Positions 30,276 through 40,466 of a stretch of DNA of 64,000 nucleotides are shown piece by piece. The stretch spans positions 1 to 64,000 of the forward strand of contig CANEHB010000004.1 of NCBI GenBank assembly GCA_947427205.1. The letters are read 5' to 3'. Each line of letters starts with the position of its first letter. Position 1 is the first letter of the stretch. Source of the DNA: an uncultured Clostridium sp. (lineage in GTDB: Bacteria > Bacillota > Clostridia > TANB77 > CAG-508). The position numbers were made by a program, and so were the translations under genes. The notes beneath the pieces were generated by a model. That model searched no databases and was not told where the DNA came from. It saw only the letters and a list, made by a program, of their open reading frames with translations.

Positions 30276-31226
30276 TCAGTTCATTTCTAACACACTATAA
30301 ATATGTTCTACTGTATTTTCTAAAACTTCCATTGGATAGAAAATTAATTTATAATATTTTCTTATAAGTTTTTCATCTAATCCATTTCTAAATGTAGGTG
30401 GTTCAAATAATTGCCCACATTTATATCTAAAATATAAACAATCATCAATAATTTTAAGTTCAAAAGGATAATTGCTTATATTTATTATATCAATATACTT
30501 TTCAATTAAATCTGCTGTAAAAATTTGCATAGCTGTTACTTTATCTTGTGTATATAAATCATAGTACTTTTCAAATTCTGCCGAATCAACTTCTATTCTA
30601 TTTTTACTAAATCTTTTAATATTGTTATTACTTGCTATATGTATATTTATTTTACTATTTTTATCTAATTTAACAAAACCATACATTCCTCTAAAAGTTT
30701 CTGTTCTATTTTCTTTTCTATTTCCATCTGCATCTTTATAAATTTCTACATTATAGCTTGCAATTTCAGAAGCTTGAATATTACCACCACTTCTTAGTTT
30801 TCCGTATATTCTATCTTCTGAATAGAATTCATCAAAGCTATTATCAAAATTTGATATTTTATAATCTACTCTTGATACGCCAATTGCTTGATCAAAATTC
30901 AAATCTTCATTATACTCTTTTACCAAACTTTCAATAACACATTTTTTATATATAGTTCTATAATTTTTTCTTGCATTTACTATTAATATAATTAAAATAG
31001 CTATTGAAACAGAGATCGTTAGTGTTATCATATATCTTGCCTCTGCTAAAACTATATACAGTATCAAATTGATAATTAGCTCAGCTATAAAAACATATAA
31101 AATAAATTTATTATTTTTTCTTTTTACTTCATCTAAACGTTCCTTGCTTGTTTTACATACATTTTCATATATTTCTTCAAAACTTTTTTTCATTTTTCTC
31201 ACTTTTCTTTCATCAATTTTTTTCAT
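30276..31226 (-). CDS. DUF3137-like membrane protein
   Basis: two TM segments near N-terminus; follows LemA as expected for this gene pair. Confidence 0.7.
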   Translation of the reverse strand: MKKIDERKVRKMKKSFEEIYENVCKTSKERLDEVKRKNNKFILYVFIAELIINLILYIVLAEARYMITLTISVSIAILIILIVNARKNYRTIYKKCVIESLVKEYNEDLNFDQAIGVSRVDYKISNFDNSFDEFYSEDRIYGKLRSGGNIQASEIASYNVEIYKDADGNRKENRTETFRGMYGFVKLDKNSKINIHIASNNNIKRFSKNRIEVDSAEFEKYYDLYTQDKVTAMQIFTADLIEKYIDIINISNYPFELKIIDDCLYFRYKCGQLFEPPTFRNGLDEKLIRKYYKLIFYPMEVLENTVEHIYSVLEMN

Positions 31227-31334
31227 TATATAAATTATTTATTAATTTTATCATATTACTATATAAGATATCAATTCTAAAAAGAGATTATACTACGATA
31301 CATAAACAGTATTTTAATATAATCTCTTATTTCT

Positions 31335-31907
31335 TTATAAATCAATATTTATTTTACCTTTTTTATACTCTTCTATTTCAAATAAAGCTTCTTCTTTAAA
31401 GCCAAATATCTTAGCAAAAATGTTATTAGGAAAAGTACTTATTGTTGTATTGTATAACGTAATATCTCCATTATATATTCTTCTTGCCGCTTGAAGCTGA
31501 CTTTCCATCTTTTCTAAACTTTTTTGAAGATTTAAAAATTGTTCATTTGCCTTTAAATCTGGGCTATTTTCTGCAACTGATAATATCTTATTAAATTCTG
31601 AATTAATTTTAGCACCTTCTACTAAATCTTTTCTTTCTTGATTATTATAATTTACTCTCATTTGTGCTATATTGGTAAGCACTTTTTCTTCATAATTTGT
31701 ATATGCTTTTACACATTCTACTAAATTAGGAATTAAATCAAACCTCTGATTTAAATACACTTCAATACTAGATTTTGATTGTCTTATTTTATTTCTTAAT
31801 CGTATAAATGTATTAAATTCTACAATTAAAAATAATCCTATTGCTATTAGTATCCCCATAAATAATACTTCTGGCATATTAGCCTGTTTTATTAGTTCAT
31901 TTTCCAT
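31335..31907 (-). CDS. lemA: LemA family protein
   Basis: NTFIRLRNKIRQSKSSIEVYLNQRFDLIPNLVECVKAY. Confidence 0.93.
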   Translation of the reverse strand: MENELIKQANMPEVLFMGILIAIGLFLIVEFNTFIRLRNKIRQSKSSIEVYLNQRFDLIPNLVECVKAYTNYEEKVLTNIAQMRVNYNNQERKDLVEGAKINSEFNKILSVAENSPDLKANEQFLNLQKSLEKMESQLQAARRIYNGDITLYNTTISTFPNNIFAKIFGFKEEALFEIEEYKKGKINIDL

Positions 31908-31927
31908 ATTATATATAATCCTCTTAA

Positions 31928-32839
31928 CTAATTCATCTCTACTGTTCCAATAATAGATTTTATATCCTCAATATTATGTTTTCTCATATAGTTTTCTATT
32001 CCTTCAATAGTTTTTATACTTGTTTCAGGATCCACAAAATTACCTGATCCTATTGATACTGCTGTTGCTCCTGCAAGCATATATTCTATAGCATCATCAC
32101 CATTTATAATTCCACCCATTCCTAAAATTGGAATATTTATTGCTTTTGACATTTGATATACCATTCTAACACCTACTGATCTTATTCCAGGTCCAGAATA
32201 TCCACCAGTATTATTTGCTAAAACTGGCCTTCTTTTATCTATATCTATTTTCATTCCTAATAATGTGTTTATTCCAGAAACTCCATCTGCACCACCATCT
32301 TCTGCACCTTTTGCTGGAGCTGTTATATCTGTTACATTTGGTGTTAATTTTACTATTAATGGCTTGTCTGTTAAAACTTTTCTTACTTCTGAAGTTACAG
32401 CTTTTACACCCTCATATGATGTTCCAAATGCTAAACATCCTTCTTTAACATTTGGACAAGAAAGATTTATTTCTACTCCATCTATATCTAGTGTATTTAA
32501 AACTTTACAGACTTCTACATATTCTTCAACAGTATGACCTATAGCATTTACTATTATTTTTGTATCAAACTTTCTAAGCCATGGTAAATCATTTTGTATA
32601 AAATACTCAATTCCAGGATTTTGTAATCCTATACTATTTAACATTCCACCTGGAACTTCACAAATTCTAGGTGCTGGATTACCAGTCCATGGTTTTATAG
32701 CAGTTCCTTTTGTTACTATTCCACCTAATTTATTTAAATCTATATAGTCTGCGAATTCTCTGCCATATCCAAATGTACCTGATGCAACAGTTACTGGATT
32801 TTTCATTTTTATTCCACATAAATCTACTTCTGTATTCAT
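31928..32839 (-). CDS. pyrD: dihydroorotate dehydrogenase (class 1B catalytic)
   Basis: KNPVTVASGTFGYG, EINLSCPNVKEG, NNTGGYSGPGIRSVGVRMVYQ. Confidence 0.96.
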   Translation of the reverse strand: MNTEVDLCGIKMKNPVTVASGTFGYGREFADYIDLNKLGGIVTKGTAIKPWTGNPAPRICEVPGGMLNSIGLQNPGIEYFIQNDLPWLRKFDTKIIVNAIGHTVEEYVEVCKVLNTLDIDGVEINLSCPNVKEGCLAFGTSYEGVKAVTSEVRKVLTDKPLIVKLTPNVTDITAPAKGAEDGGADGVSGINTLLGMKIDIDKRRPVLANNTGGYSGPGIRSVGVRMVYQMSKAINIPILGMGGIINGDDAIEYMLAGATAVSIGSGNFVDPETSIKTIEGIENYMRKHNIEDIKSIIGTVEMN

Positions 32840-32916
32840 ATTTTCTCCCTTCTATTATAGCATAAATGCTCTTTACTTATTAATATTTCAAAATAATAAT
32901 AAGTTTTATTCTATTT

Positions 32917-33696
32917 TTATATTTCTACATCTGATGCATTGAATACTGGACCATCTTTACAAACATGTCCATATTTTGTATCTTCGCCTGTTCTTACTTT
33001 AACTGCACATCCTAAACAAGCCCCTATTCCACATCCCATTCTTTCTTCTAAAGAAATTTGGCAAGGAATATTATTTTCTATTGCATAACTTCTTACTGCT
33101 TTAAGCATTGGAAGTGGACCACAAGCAAATATCATATCTACTTTATGTTCTTCTATATCTTTTTTCATAAAATCAATTGCAAAACCTTTTTCTTTGTAAC
33201 TTCCATCATCTGTTGTCACAACTAATTTATTTAATCCTATTTCTTCAAATTCTTTTTCACATGTAACTAATGATTTATCTCTAAATCCTAAATAAACATT
33301 TAGATTTGCTTTTCCTTTTAATTCTTTTGTAAGTTCATATAGTGGATATGTACCAATTCCACCACCAATTATAGCTACATTATTATATTCTTTAACTTTA
33401 AATGTTCCTTTTCCAAGAGGTCCCATTATATCAATTAATTTTCCTTCTTGAACTTGTGCAAGAAGCTCTGTTCCTCTTCCTTTTACTTGAAAAATAAATT
33501 CTACAATATCACCATCAATATTAAAAATACTTATTGGTCTTCTTAAATAAGGTTCTCCTGTTTCAGAAACTTTTATTTCTAAAAATTGCCCTGCTTTTGC
33601 TTCCTTTGTAATCTCTGGTGCTTTTACAGAAAACTTATAAATTCCTTCTATAAGTTTTTCTCTTTTTACTAATTCACACTTTACTTTTACTCCCAT
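32917..33696 (-). CDS. pyrK: dihydroorotate dehydrogenase electron transfer subunit
   Basis: YLRRPISIFNIDGD; CQISLEERMGCGIGACLGCAVK. Confidence 0.95.
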   Translation of the reverse strand: MGVKVKCELVKREKLIEGIYKFSVKAPEITKEAKAGQFLEIKVSETGEPYLRRPISIFNIDGDIVEFIFQVKGRGTELLAQVQEGKLIDIMGPLGKGTFKVKEYNNVAIIGGGIGTYPLYELTKELKGKANLNVYLGFRDKSLVTCEKEFEEIGLNKLVVTTDDGSYKEKGFAIDFMKKDIEEHKVDMIFACGPLPMLKAVRSYAIENNIPCQISLEERMGCGIGACLGCAVKVRTGEDTKYGHVCKDGPVFNASDVEI

Positions 33697-33767
33697 GCTT
33701 CCTCCCTTTATTTACTTTTCTTATTTTATATATCTTAACTATAATAAGAAAGTTTTTTGAATTAATA

Positions 33768-34268
33768 TTATTTTAATAAATTTTTATAATCTTGATCATA
33801 TTTTCCATAGCCTAAATACTTTTCCTCATTATTAAATGACGCAGTTTTCTTTTTATTGTAAGGCTCTTCAGGAACTTCTGTCAATGTTTCAAAAAATATT
33901 TGAGCTATTTTAAAATCTTTTTCTAATTTTATTTCTTTATTACTCAAATTACATACTCTTAAAAATATATACGTTTGATGCCCTGGCTGATATACTGGTC
34001 CAGAAACAAATAATCCTAATCTTAATAATGAATTTTTTTCTCCAATTTTACCAACTAAATTTTCTGGTACTTTTATTTCTTCATTTGTTTTAATCATAAC
34101 AAATTCTTGTGGTTTTAATATATATTCTTTTAATTCTTCATCATTAACTATAATATCACTAATTGTTAAATCATATGAAACACATCCTAAATTCTCTGGT
34201 TTATAGTTTGAAACAATTAACATATTATTATCAATTAATTCTCTCATATTTTTATCAACTAAAATCAT
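33768..34268 (-). CDS. dCTP deaminase/dUTPase family protein
   Basis: GCVSYDLTISD...KIGEKNSLLRLGLFVSGPVYQPGHQTYIFLRVCN. Confidence 0.8.
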   Translation of the reverse strand: MILVDKNMRELIDNNMLIVSNYKPENLGCVSYDLTISDIIVNDEELKEYILKPQEFVMIKTNEEIKVPENLVGKIGEKNSLLRLGLFVSGPVYQPGHQTYIFLRVCNLSNKEIKLEKDFKIAQIFFETLTEVPEEPYNKKKTASFNNEEKYLGYGKYDQDYKNLLK

Positions 34269-34284
34269 TTTTTACCTCTATATT

Positions 34285-35106
34285 TTAAAAAAATTCTACA
34301 CTATATTTTGCTTCAAACTTTTGATTTGGTTTAAGTTCAATTAAATCTTCTTTTTCTTCAAATATTCCATTTGAAGAAACTTTATCTGCAGTATTAAACC
34401 AAGGTTCTATACATATAAATGACGCATCTGGTTTTGACCAAATTGCTAAATATGGAAAATCCTTAAAATCAAATGTTAAAACTTTTTTATTAGTTTCTGT
34501 TTTCAAAAATACTTTTTCTGATTTTATATTTTTCATAATAATAGCATCTTTTTCAAAAGTTTTATTATCTAAAAATATTCTATTTTCTTTAACAAATTTA
34601 TTTGTTTTTTCTGGTTTATCTTTTAATAATCCGTCTTCTAATTGATATATTTCAATTTCATCTTCAATTTTTTCAAATTCTATTCTATATTTTCCACTTG
34701 CATACTCACATGAAAAAGCTGGATGTCCACCTAAACCAAATATCATTAATTTATCACTTATATTAACTACTTTATATTTAGTAGTTACTTTATTTCCACT
34801 TACTTCATAATTAATATAAAGCTCAAAATCAAAAGGAAATCTTTTTAATGTTTCTTCATTAGATTTAAGAACATATGAATTTTCTCCAATTTCTTCAAAA
34901 TCCATATCTCTAGCAAATCCATGTTGTCCCATTTCGTAAGTATTATTTTCAATAATAGTTTTTCCATCTTTTAATTTTCCGACTATTGGAAATAATACTG
35001 GACTATGTCTATTCCAAAAACTTCGTCCATCATGCATTTTCTCAAATCCATCTAAATTTATAGAAATAAGTTCTGCACCTTTTTTTACTGTCTTAATCTC
35101 TAACAT
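34285..35106 (-). CDS. aldose 1-epimerase family protein (LacX-like)
   Basis: DGRSFWNRHSPVLFPIVGKLKDG, GQHGFARDMDF, LGGHPAFS, EPWFNTAD. Confidence 0.88.
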   Translation of the reverse strand: MLEIKTVKKGAELISINLDGFEKMHDGRSFWNRHSPVLFPIVGKLKDGKTIIENNTYEMGQHGFARDMDFEEIGENSYVLKSNEETLKRFPFDFELYINYEVSGNKVTTKYKVVNISDKLMIFGLGGHPAFSCEYASGKYRIEFEKIEDEIEIYQLEDGLLKDKPEKTNKFVKENRIFLDNKTFEKDAIIMKNIKSEKVFLKTETNKKVLTFDFKDFPYLAIWSKPDASFICIEPWFNTADKVSSNGIFEEKEDLIELKPNQKFEAKYSVEFF

Positions 35107-35543
35107 TATTTATTATTCTCCTTTATTACAAGTTCTTTGTATCCTGTAGATTCGTCAAATTCTCTTGAAAATTCATATTCATCAAATTCAGCTAAAACTA
35201 TTTCTGCAGTTACATTTACTAAACAATTATCTTTTAAATGTCCACCTATTGTTTGTAAGTTAATATCTGATAAACTTACATGTATATGACATCCATCCAT
35301 AGATAAAGTACCTGTTGCTGATACAATTTCATGATCTTCATTAATAGTTTTTACAGTTTTACCATCAGCAGTTCTTAAACAAACTTGATATAAGCATCCT
35401 ACTGCTGATAAAATTACTCCTGATTTAATTTTTTTATCTACTACATACTGTTCTATACTTTTCTTTAAGTCCATTCCCCTTGTTAATCTAAATGCATGAA
35501 TTTTCATTATTTTTCTTCTCCTTTTGACTATTAAATTTATCAA
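35106..35543 (-). CDS. PPC/DUF296 domain DNA-binding-like protein
   Basis: HAFRLTRGMDLKKSIEQYVVDKKIKSGVILSAVGCL, HIHVSLSD, GGHLKDNCLV. Confidence 0.88.
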   Translation of the reverse strand: MINLIVKRRRKIMKIHAFRLTRGMDLKKSIEQYVVDKKIKSGVILSAVGCLYQVCLRTADGKTVKTINEDHEIVSATGTLSMDGCHIHVSLSDINLQTIGGHLKDNCLVNVTAEIVLAEFDEYEFSREFDESTGYKELVIKENNK

Positions 35544-35577
35544 AAAAATATATATGCATAAATTTATATTTAATATA

Positions 35578-36510
35578 TTACATACCTTTTATTGCTTGAT
35601 TTAATTCATCTCTCATACGAATTGCCTCTGCTCTTGTTGCTTTTGCATACTCTTCTTCTTTAAATTTATCTTTCCATAAATCAGATTTATATGCACACAT
35701 TAAACTTCTTGTTGCATTTACTATTCCACCTAATCCATTTTTATCAAATCCTAAAGCAATATCTTCTGCTTTTCCACCTTGTGCTCCATAACCAGGAATT
35801 AAGAAATATGCATGTGGCATTATTTCTCGCAAGTTTTTTAATTGTTTTGGATAAGTAGCACCAACAACAGCAGATACCGAACTATATCCATATTCTCCCA
35901 CAAGTTCTTCTCCCCATGTATTTACAAGTTTTGCAACCTTTTTATAAATTTCTTCTCCATCTTCTGCTTTTACATCTTGAATCTCCCCAGAAGATTTATT
36001 TGAAGTTTTTACAAGTACAAAAATTCCTTTATCATATTTTTTGCAATCTTCTACAAATGGATTTACACAATCTGATCCCATATATGGATTTACAGTTGCA
36101 AAATCAACATCAAATACTGGTTCTTCTTTTTCATCTATCATATTTTTTCCCAAATATGCTTTTGAATATCCGGCAGAAGTAGATCCTATATCACCTCTTT
36201 TTACATCTGCCATTACAACCATACCTTTTGATTTACAATAATCAATCATTTCTTTATAAAGTTTTATTCCTTCTACTCCATACATTTCAAAATATGCACT
36301 TTGCAATTTTACGGCTGGTACAATATCATAAGTAGCATCTATTAAAGCTTTACTATATTCTAGCATGCTACTGCACATTCCTTTAATATCTGTACTATAT
36401 TTATTTCTAACACAAGCAGGTACCATATCATATCTTGTATCTACACCAATAACTGTAGGATTATTAGTTTCTTTTATTTTATCTATTAATATATCAATTG
36501 CGTTTTTCAT
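35578..36510 (-). CDS. pyrF: orotidine 5'-phosphate decarboxylase (long type)
   Basis: VVMADVKRGDIGSTSAGYSKAYLG; FLIPGYGAQGG. Confidence 0.95.
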   Translation of the reverse strand: MKNAIDILIDKIKETNNPTVIGVDTRYDMVPACVRNKYSTDIKGMCSSMLEYSKALIDATYDIVPAVKLQSAYFEMYGVEGIKLYKEMIDYCKSKGMVVMADVKRGDIGSTSAGYSKAYLGKNMIDEKEEPVFDVDFATVNPYMGSDCVNPFVEDCKKYDKGIFVLVKTSNKSSGEIQDVKAEDGEEIYKKVAKLVNTWGEELVGEYGYSSVSAVVGATYPKQLKNLREIMPHAYFLIPGYGAQGGKAEDIALGFDKNGLGGIVNATRSLMCAYKSDLWKDKFKEEEYAKATRAEAIRMRDELNQAIKGM

Positions 36511-36645
36511 TTCTTATCTCCTTATATAATAAATTTTCAATCAATTATATAGTAAATTAGCATATTACATAAATGATTATTTATGTAATATCTGTCCTCA
36601 AATAGACATAAAAATGTCCTTTAACAAACATCCCTAAAAAAGTCA

Positions 36646-37918
36646 TTATCTTTCATATACTATTCTTCCTGATACTATAGTATATCTTACTTGTCCTTTT
36701 AATTTTTTATTTATCCATGGTGTATTTTTTGATTTTGATACTATATTTTCTTTTAAGTATACATACTCTCTATTTGGATCAAATATTGTTAAGTCTGCCA
36801 CTTTTCCTTCTTTTATTTCTCCTCTATCAATTCCTAATAATTTTGATGGATTATATGACATTACTCTTACCATATCTAAATAAGATATTAATCCTGGATC
36901 AACTAAATTTGTGATTGTTGCTCCTAGTGCTGTTTCAAATCCTATTATTCCATTTGGAGCAGAAGCTAAACCTCTTGCTTTTTCTTCTTCTGCATGTGGT
37001 GCATGATCTGTTATTATTGCGTCTATTGTTCCATCTTTTATTCCTGCTATTATTGCTTGTCTATCTTTTTCTTCTCTTAAAGGAGGATTCATTTTTGCAT
37101 TTACACCTGATTCTAATACTTCTTCTACTGTAAAACTATAATAATGTGGACATGTTTCACAAGTTACTTTTACTCCTCTTGATTTAGCACTTCTTATCAT
37201 ATCTACTGATGTTTTTGTGCTTATATGACATATATGTGTATGTAAGTTATTTGTTTCTGCAATTACAATATCTCTTGATGCCATTATCTCTTCTGCTTCT
37301 GGTAGAACTCCCCCGAACTCCTAGTTTATCTGCTATAGGTCCTGCATTGATTGCTCCTGCTGATACTGATTTTTCTTCACAATGTTCTGAAATAAAACTT
37401 CCAATTTTATTTGCTTCCATCATTGCTTCTCTTATCATCCTTGCATTTTCAACTGGCATGCCATCATCTGAAAAAGCTATAGCTCCTGCATCTAATTGTG
37501 CTTTAAAATCTACTAATTCTTGTCCTTTTTCTCCTTTGGTTACACTTGAAAATGGAAGTACATTACATAAATTTACTCTTTTTGCTTCTTGAATTATTTT
37601 TTCCAAAACAATAGCGCTATCTGGTGTTGGATTTGTATTTGGCATAGGACAAATAGTAGTAAATCCACCAGCAACAGCGCTTTTTGAACCTGTTTCTATA
37701 GTTTCTTTATGTTCTCCACCTGGTTCTCTTAGATGGCAATGCATGTCAACCATACCTGGCATAATATAAAGCCCTGTACAATCAACAACTTTATCTGCTG
37801 ATACTTCAATTTTTTCAGCTATTTTAGAAATTTTATCATTTTCAATTAATATGTCTAACTTTTTTTGTGTATTACTTGCATAATCAATTACAGTTCCGTT
37901 TTTTAATAGTGTGTTCAT
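36646..37918 (-). CDS. pyrC: dihydroorotase, two ORFs joined by +1 shift at CGG 37313-37315
   Basis: ORF 37247-37918 (DMHCHLREPGGEHKETI) continues in 36646-37284 (IVIAETNNLHTHICHISTKTSVDMIR...ITDHAPH); skipping the C restores the frame, giving about 423 aa. Confidence 0.9.
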
Positions 37919-38166
37919 TTTCTACCTCCTAGATAATTTTTCCCATTTTATCATTTTTGTTTTCATTTTTCAATACAATTTACTACAATTAATCAATAGT
38001 ATTCTATAAATAAAAGTCATAATTATATTATTACTTTTTTAGTAAGCAATTTATCTTATTTGTAATTTTATGTAAATTATGTTATAATATAGATGAATTA
38101 TAGGTCTTTGACCATTACTTGAAATCCAATATAAAACATTATACAACATGAAAGGAGTTTTTTGCT

Positions 38167-38385
38167 ATGTTTGAATCAATCGAAGGAGTAAAAAAACTTG
38201 AAGCTATCAATCTTGGATCAGAGTCTCATTTTGACTCAAACAAAAACACTTATGTGCTGCGTGTACTTGCAAAAAGTCTAAAGGATGTAAAAATCCCTGA
38301 AGGCTACACTTGTATTGCTGGCGAAGTTTACACAAAAGATTTGGAAACCAAAATCTGCTGTGTGGAACTTCCTCCACTGCACTAA
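38167..38385 (+). CDS. small foreign-looking protein, unknown
   Basis: 72 aa, AAAGGAG RBS, less AT-rich; promoter TTATGTAAATTATGTTATAATAT shared with the 57.6 kb gene. Confidence 0.6.
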   Translation: MFESIEGVKKLEAINLGSESHFDSNKNTYVLRVLAKSLKDVKIPEGYTCIAGEVYTKDLETKICCVELPPLH

Positions 38386-38386
38386 C

Positions 38387-38450
38387 GACAACTTGCAGTT
38401 CGGAACTCAGCATATAAAGACAACTTGCAGTTTGGAGCTCAGCATATAAA
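38387..38450 (+). repeat. two tandem 32-bp repeats
   Basis: GACAACTTGCAGTTYGGARCTCAGCATATAAA at 38387-38418 and 38419-38450. Confidence 0.9.
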
Positions 38451-38458
38451 AATGAAAA

Positions 38459-38498
38459 AGATATGGTGGGAGCAATTTTAGCCCACTATGTCTTTTTT
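38459..38498 (+). terminator. Rho-independent terminator
   Basis: ATATGGTGGGAGCAATTTTAGCCCACTATGTCTTTTTT. Confidence 0.7.
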
Positions 38499-38707
38499 AA
38501 TTGACTTTTTATTTTTTTTACTATATTATATATTAAATTAATTTTATATAATATTTATATTATAATTGATAGTTATAGAATAAAAGAGAAAATTACAATG
38601 TATTTTTTCTGTGAAATGTTGTAGAACGCTTATATTACAGAAATTGCAAAATAATTTCCTATGATACAAAATAAAATGTTTTATAATATAAATTTTGGAG
38701 GTTTAAA

Positions 38708-39583
38708 ATGAGTAAATTAATGTCATTATTATTTGAAACAAATGCATTTAATGTAGCACCAGAAAATAGTCCATTCTGGTATACATCAGGAAAAATTGGG
38801 CCATATTTTATAAATGCTGATTATCTTTATGGTAGTAGTGAAGATTCAAAATCACTTTTAAGTTTTATAGATAATGAACTTGCAAGTGAAGATAAAAAAG
38901 ATCTTCCAAATCATGTATTTAAAGAAGTTTTATCACATTATAATTCTAATGAAATTTATAAATTGGTTATTGATTCTATGGTGAATTATATTAAAGAAAA
39001 TATAGATTTAAATTCTGTTGATTATATTTCTGGTGGAGAAAGAAGAGATTGGTATTTTTCAAACTTAATCTCATATCTTTTAAATAAACCTCATATAACT
39101 ATATATAAAGATTTAACAACTATAGTTAGTAACAGTGATTTTTCAGAATCTGATTATATTTCAAAATTAGAAAACAAAAATCTTTTACATATTGCAGATC
39201 TTCTAAATCAATCTGTAAGCTTCACAAGAAACTGGATTCCAGCTGTTAATACTTTAGGTTCTTCTATAAAATATGCATTATTCGCAATAGATAGAATGGA
39301 TGGTGGAACAGCAGTATTAGAAGATTGTAATGTAGAAGTTCACTCTTTATTAAAAATAAATGATGAATTATTAGTTCAAGCACTTGATTTAGGATTTATA
39401 ACTAAAGAACAATTAGAAGTTGTTAGAAAATTCAAAAAAGATCCTATGGATTCAATGAAACAATTTCTAATCAACCATCCTGAATTTATTGAAAACGCAA
39501 AAAAATCTGATAACAAAAAAACTCAAGATAGAGTTAAAATTTTAGTTGAACAAGATATATATGGCTTAAATTCTAATAAATAA
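38708..39583 (+). CDS. orotate phosphoribosyltransferase-like protein
   Basis: NSPFWYTSGKIGPYFINADYLYG...DYISGGERRDWYFSNLISYLLNKPHITIYKD. Confidence 0.7.
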   Translation: MSKLMSLLFETNAFNVAPENSPFWYTSGKIGPYFINADYLYGSSEDSKSLLSFIDNELASEDKKDLPNHVFKEVLSHYNSNEIYKLVIDSMVNYIKENIDLNSVDYISGGERRDWYFSNLISYLLNKPHITIYKDLTTIVSNSDFSESDYISKLENKNLLHIADLLNQSVSFTRNWIPAVNTLGSSIKYALFAIDRMDGGTAVLEDCNVEVHSLLKINDELLVQALDLGFITKEQLEVVRKFKKDPMDSMKQFLINHPEFIENAKKSDNKKTQDRVKILVEQDIYGLNSNK

Positions 39584-39605
39584 AATATTTGCAAAATTTA
39601 ATATA

Positions 39606-39641
39606 AAAAGCACTCAAATTATAAATATGAGTGCTTTTACT
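39606..39641 (+). terminator. Rho-independent terminator
   Basis: AAAAGCACTCAAATTATAAATATGAGTGCTTTTACTTTT. Confidence 0.8.
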
Positions 39642-39773
39642 TTTCTAAAACTATCTTCCATAAAAATAGGTAAAATCTTTATTACCTTGAAAGTGTTAAG
39701 CAATTTTCTATAATAAAAAAACTAAATTGCCTTTTTGTTTAACAATTTAGATTTTTTATTTTAAGTTTTAATA

Positions 39774-40287
39774 TTATACTTCTGGTCTCATAATTAGTTC
39801 GCCTAGTTGTTCTTCATTTCCATACTTATCAACGAAATATATTAAATATTTATCTTCTACTTTCTTTAATTTGAATAGTTTTGTTCCATTTCCATCAGAA
39901 CCATTTTCTTTTAATGTTCCTGTTGCAATATCACTGTTTAAAGCATCTGGATTTATGAAGTATTGATCTTGTACTGGATTATTTTTTATATCTTTTAATT
40001 GCTCAATATAATTACTTTCTAAAAGATATTGCATTACTGCTTCTCCGAGTATATATTTCATCTATATTTTTTTTATTTTCTTGTGCATATTTATTATCTA
40101 ATACATACTTTCCTTTTACGATATTATTTAAAGTATCTACAATTTCTGTTTTGTTAAACTCTGTATCTTCTTCTGTATATTGATTTATAAACTTTAAAGC
40201 CACAGATATTATAACTCCTACTATTACTACTATTATTGCAATAGTTATAACAAATGATACTACAGAAAAACCTTCTTCTCTTTTCAT
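39774..40287 (-). CDS. type IV pilin/pseudopilin-like protein, two ORFs joined by +1 shift at CGG 40045-40047
   Basis: N-terminal KREEGFSVVSFVITIAIIVVIVGVIISVALKFINQ; ORFs 40012-40287 and 39774-40061 join as ...IDEIYT-G-EAVMQYLLESNYIEQ..., about 170 aa. Confidence 0.7.
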
Positions 40288-40466
40288 AATTGCTACGTAC
40301 TCCTTTAATTTCTCCTGTATATTACTTTTTGATTATACCTTTTTTTTCATATTTTTTCAATATTATTTTTTATTTGTAATATATATTTTTTTATATTTTT
40401 TACGAATTTTATGCATAATATCAATATTTTTTAGATATGCTTTTTTATTTTTTAATATAAAATAGA

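Noticed and set aside
37310-37314. pyrC break explained simply as a G-homopolymer miscall
   Set aside because: Possible for this site alone, but it does not explain the four other CGG sites, which are not in homopolymers; kept as an explicit alternative.
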